64,000 nucleotides of DNA, taken from assembly GCA_963830725.1 (NCBI GenBank), contig CAWHNO010000017.1, positions 186,001 to 250,000 on the forward strand. Direction: 5' to 3'. The translations under genes were made by a program, and so were the position numbers. The notes below the pieces were generated by a model. The model saw only the letters and a program-made list of their open reading frames with translations, was not told the origin of the DNA and did not search any database. Below, in pieces: positions 62,939-64,000 of the stretch. Position 1 is the first letter of the stretch. Each line of letters begins with the position of its first letter. This stretch comes from DASSUW01 sp963830725 (GTDB taxonomy: Bacteria; Actinomycetota; Thermoleophilia; Solirubrobacterales; Solirubrobacteraceae).

Positions 62939-63287
62939 AAGAACTACTCACACAGAGTTGTCGCGCATCTCACGAGGGCGCGGCCGTACACGTGGCCGGC
63001 GCCGGATGCGATCGACGAGGTACTTCTTGATTCTTGGTGCCGTCCGGCGCTGGGTAGCGCCGTCGGCGTTGACGAACCTGGACGCACATCGATTCCGCCC
63101 CGGCGCGAGCCAGGGCCGATCGGTGCGCATGCTGTTGAGTTTTCAAAGACCGCCGCGCCCTTCGGCGGAGGGGCTTCCTCCGCATGGGCGCGCCCGGGAC
63201 ATGCGTCCCGAGCGGGCATTGGAGTGTAGCGCGCCCGGAAACCCGTCTTCAAGGCGCTGTCCAGAGCGGCGCGGAACTGTAGCACCC
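62939..63287 (-). other. rRNA leader with the pre-16S 5' processing arm
   Basis: 349 bp with no protein support. It contains the 5' arm of the pre-16S stem (63123-63152, core GCTGTTGAGTTTTCAAAGACC) and, farther upstream, the probable promoter at 63223-63252. Short ORFs here look spurious. Confidence 0.7.
63223..63252 (-). promoter_or_regulatory. Probable rRNA operon promoter
   Basis: On the minus strand TTGAAG (63252-63247) and TACACT (63228-63223) form a -35/-10 pair with an 18-base spacer, about 285 bp before the 16S gene. It is close to sigma-A-type consensus. It lies in the 349 bp between yjbQ and 16S. Confidence 0.5.
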
Positions 63288-63704
63288 CTACGAGAGCACC
63301 TGGACGTGGATCTCGCGCCGCCGCGGGCGGTCGTCGAAGTCGATCAGGACGAGCTGCTGCCAGGTCCCGAGCACCAGGCGCCCGCCCACCAGCGGCACCG
63401 ACTCCGACGGCCCCACGAGCGACGCGCGCAGATGCGAGTGCGCGTTGTCGTCGTGGTTGAGGACGTTGTGCGCATAGTCACGCGCGCGCGGGACGAGGCG
63501 CTCCAGGGTCTGCTGCAGGTCCTGCACGCCGCCCGGCTCGTATTCCATCGTCGTGACGGCCGCCGTCGAGCCGGTCACGAAGACGGTCACGAGACCCTGC
63601 GAGACGCCGCTCTGGCGCACGACGGCGAGCACACCCTCGGTGAGATCGACGATCTGGCCCTCGCCCTCGGTCTCGAGGCGGAGAAGGCCGGTGTGGACGG
63701 TCAC
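63288..63704 (-). CDS. YjbQ-family protein (UPF0047)
   Basis: 138 aa from a GTG at 63704. The compact beta-sandwich has G-L-V-T-V-F-V-T-G-S-T-A-A-V-T-T-M-E-Y-E-P-G near residues 37-58, H-N-V-L-N-H-D-D-N-A-H-S-H-L-R-A-S near 79-95 and W-Q-Q-L-V-L-I-D-F-D near the end. Some members have weak thiamin-phosphate synthase activity and bind metal through the His residues; here two His-rich segments are conserved. It lies immediately after tyrS, linked by a 10-codon mini-ORF, and just upstream of the rRNA operon. Confidence 0.85.
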   Translation of the reverse strand: MTVHTGLLRLETEGEGQIVDLTEGVLAVVRQSGVSQGLVTVFVTGSTAAVTTMEYEPGGVQDLQQTLERLVPRARDYAHNVLNHDDNAHSHLRASLVGPSESVPLVGGRLVLGTWQQLVLIDFDDRPRRREIHVQVLS

Positions 63705-63733
63705 AGGCGTCGGAGTCCGGTGTGGACGGTCAC
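63701..63733 (-). CDS. 10-codon mini-ORF duplicating the yjbQ start region
   Basis: GTG at 63733 overlaps the tyrS stop (GTGA), and the TGA at 63703-63701 overlaps the yjbQ GTG (GTGA). Its peptide V-T-V-H-T-G-L-R-R-L differs from the yjbQ N-terminus (V-T-V-H-T-G-L-L-R-L) at one residue, the result of a tandem duplication of about 29 bp. It may serve as a re-initiation link between the two genes or be a recent duplication of the start. Confidence 0.4.
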   Translation of the reverse strand: MTVHTGLRRL

Positions 63734-64000
63734 GCGACGCGCAGCCGGCGGAAGCGCCGCTTGCCGACCTGGAGCACCCGCCCGTCGAGCTCGCCCGCGG
63801 GCAGATCGAGCGCCTCGACGGTCTGGCCGTCGAGCCTCACGCCGCCGGCGCCGATCGTGCGCCGCGCCTCGGACCGCGAGCCGCCGAACAGGTCAGCGAT
63901 CAACTCCGGCAGGTGGACGACGCCGTTCGCGGCCCGCACGACGGCCTCTTCGATCTCCTCGGGCAGCTCGCGGGTGACGAAGACGCGGTCGAACGCCGCC
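63730..64000 (-). CDS. tyrS: Tyrosyl-tRNA synthetase, C-terminal part only
   Basis: The last 89 residues are visible, ending R-R-F-R-R-L-R-V-A at the TGA (63730-63732); the start lies beyond the window. A conserved link segment (F-D-R-V-F-V-T-R-E-L-P-E-E-I-E-E) is followed by an S4-like RNA-binding domain (L-P-E-L-I-A-D-L-F-G-G-S-R-S-E-A-R-R, I-G-A-G-G-V-R-L-D-G), which binds tRNA-Tyr. It charges tRNA-Tyr. Class I catalytic motifs are not in the window. Confidence 0.85.
   Translation of the reverse strand, partial: AAFDRVFVTRELPEEIEEAVVRAANGVVHLPELIADLFGGSRSEARRTIGAGGVRLDGQTVEALDLPAGELDGRVLQVGKRRFRRLRVA

Overview
The window is very GC-rich, densely coding chromosomal DNA from a free-living actinobacterium. 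It is most likely a deep-branching lineage of the Thermoleophilia/Solirubrobacterales type. That placement is an inference from gene content: a single-motif RsiG, SepF, a WS/DGAT-type acyltransferase, a GarA-like FHA protein next to an Rv1828-like MerR protein, the short HisG plus HisZ pair, and a MurA with Asp in place of the catalytic Cys. The complete 16S gene at 61392-62938 would settle it. Many genes begin with GTG, and 4-base stop/start overlaps (ATGA, GTGA) or TGATG are the rule inside operons.

Layout. 1-8.8 kb: the end of a ParB-like gene, a BTRD-repeat serine hydrolase, a Nudix hydrolase, an alpha/beta hydrolase, a thioredoxin/TPR protein, a large LuxR-type ATPase regulator and a type II NADH dehydrogenase-like flavoprotein. 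8.8-18.2 kb: DNA polymerase IV, a secreted RlpA-like protein, a WS/DGAT acyltransferase, a tiny membrane ORF, NadE, a thioesterase, a membrane-tethered sigma-region-4-like protein, phosphomannose isomerase and an AGPS-like flavoprotein. 18.2-23.0 kb (minus): an apparent operon proS-pgsA-rsiG-FHA-MerR-apt-SRPBCC, which puts a c-di-GMP anti-sigma homologue beside a GarA-like switch. 23.1-27.6 kb: superoxide dismutase, a methyltransferase, IspG, a polyQ secreted peptide and an acyl-CoA synthetase. 27.6-35 kb (minus): the coupled run rpsB-tsf-pyrH-frr-uppS-cdsA-DUF6328-dxr-rseP. 35-40.8 kb (minus): cca-pgeF-yggS, then sepF-proC-yggT-lspA-rluD. 40.8-48.4 kb: a PQQ beta-propeller protein with a histone-like tail, hisF, an ECF sigma factor with a large secreted protein, and a second LuxR-type ATPase. 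48.4-54.4 kb (minus): murA-hisZ-hisG-hisD-hisB-hisH-hisA. 54.5-57.1 kb: an HD protein, an isocitrate/isopropylmalate dehydrogenase-family protein and a DUF389 protein. 57.8-64 kb (minus): tyrS-yjbQ, then a 16S-23S-5S rRNA operon without spacer tRNAs and with well-preserved processing stems.

Working together: the minus-strand clusters are translation/envelope modules (ribosomal protein and translation factors feeding into undecaprenyl, CDP-diacylglycerol and isoprenoid synthesis; cell division and lipoprotein processing). The his genes cover ATP phosphoribosylation through the HisF/HisH cyclase.

Two sequence-level themes stand out. First, long bulged palindromes sit at gene ends (2648-2696, 8729-8767, two 73-bp units at 14017-14162, 42397-42500), and some supply the last codons of proteins (NadE, RluD). 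Second, about a dozen single-base indels break conserved genes (rpsB, hisD, apt, the NADH dehydrogenase, the thioredoxin, a LuxR regulator, a secreted protein). Several of these genes are normally indispensable, so I read most of the indels as assembly or sequencing errors, not pseudogenes. No CRISPR array, prophage or transposase was seen.
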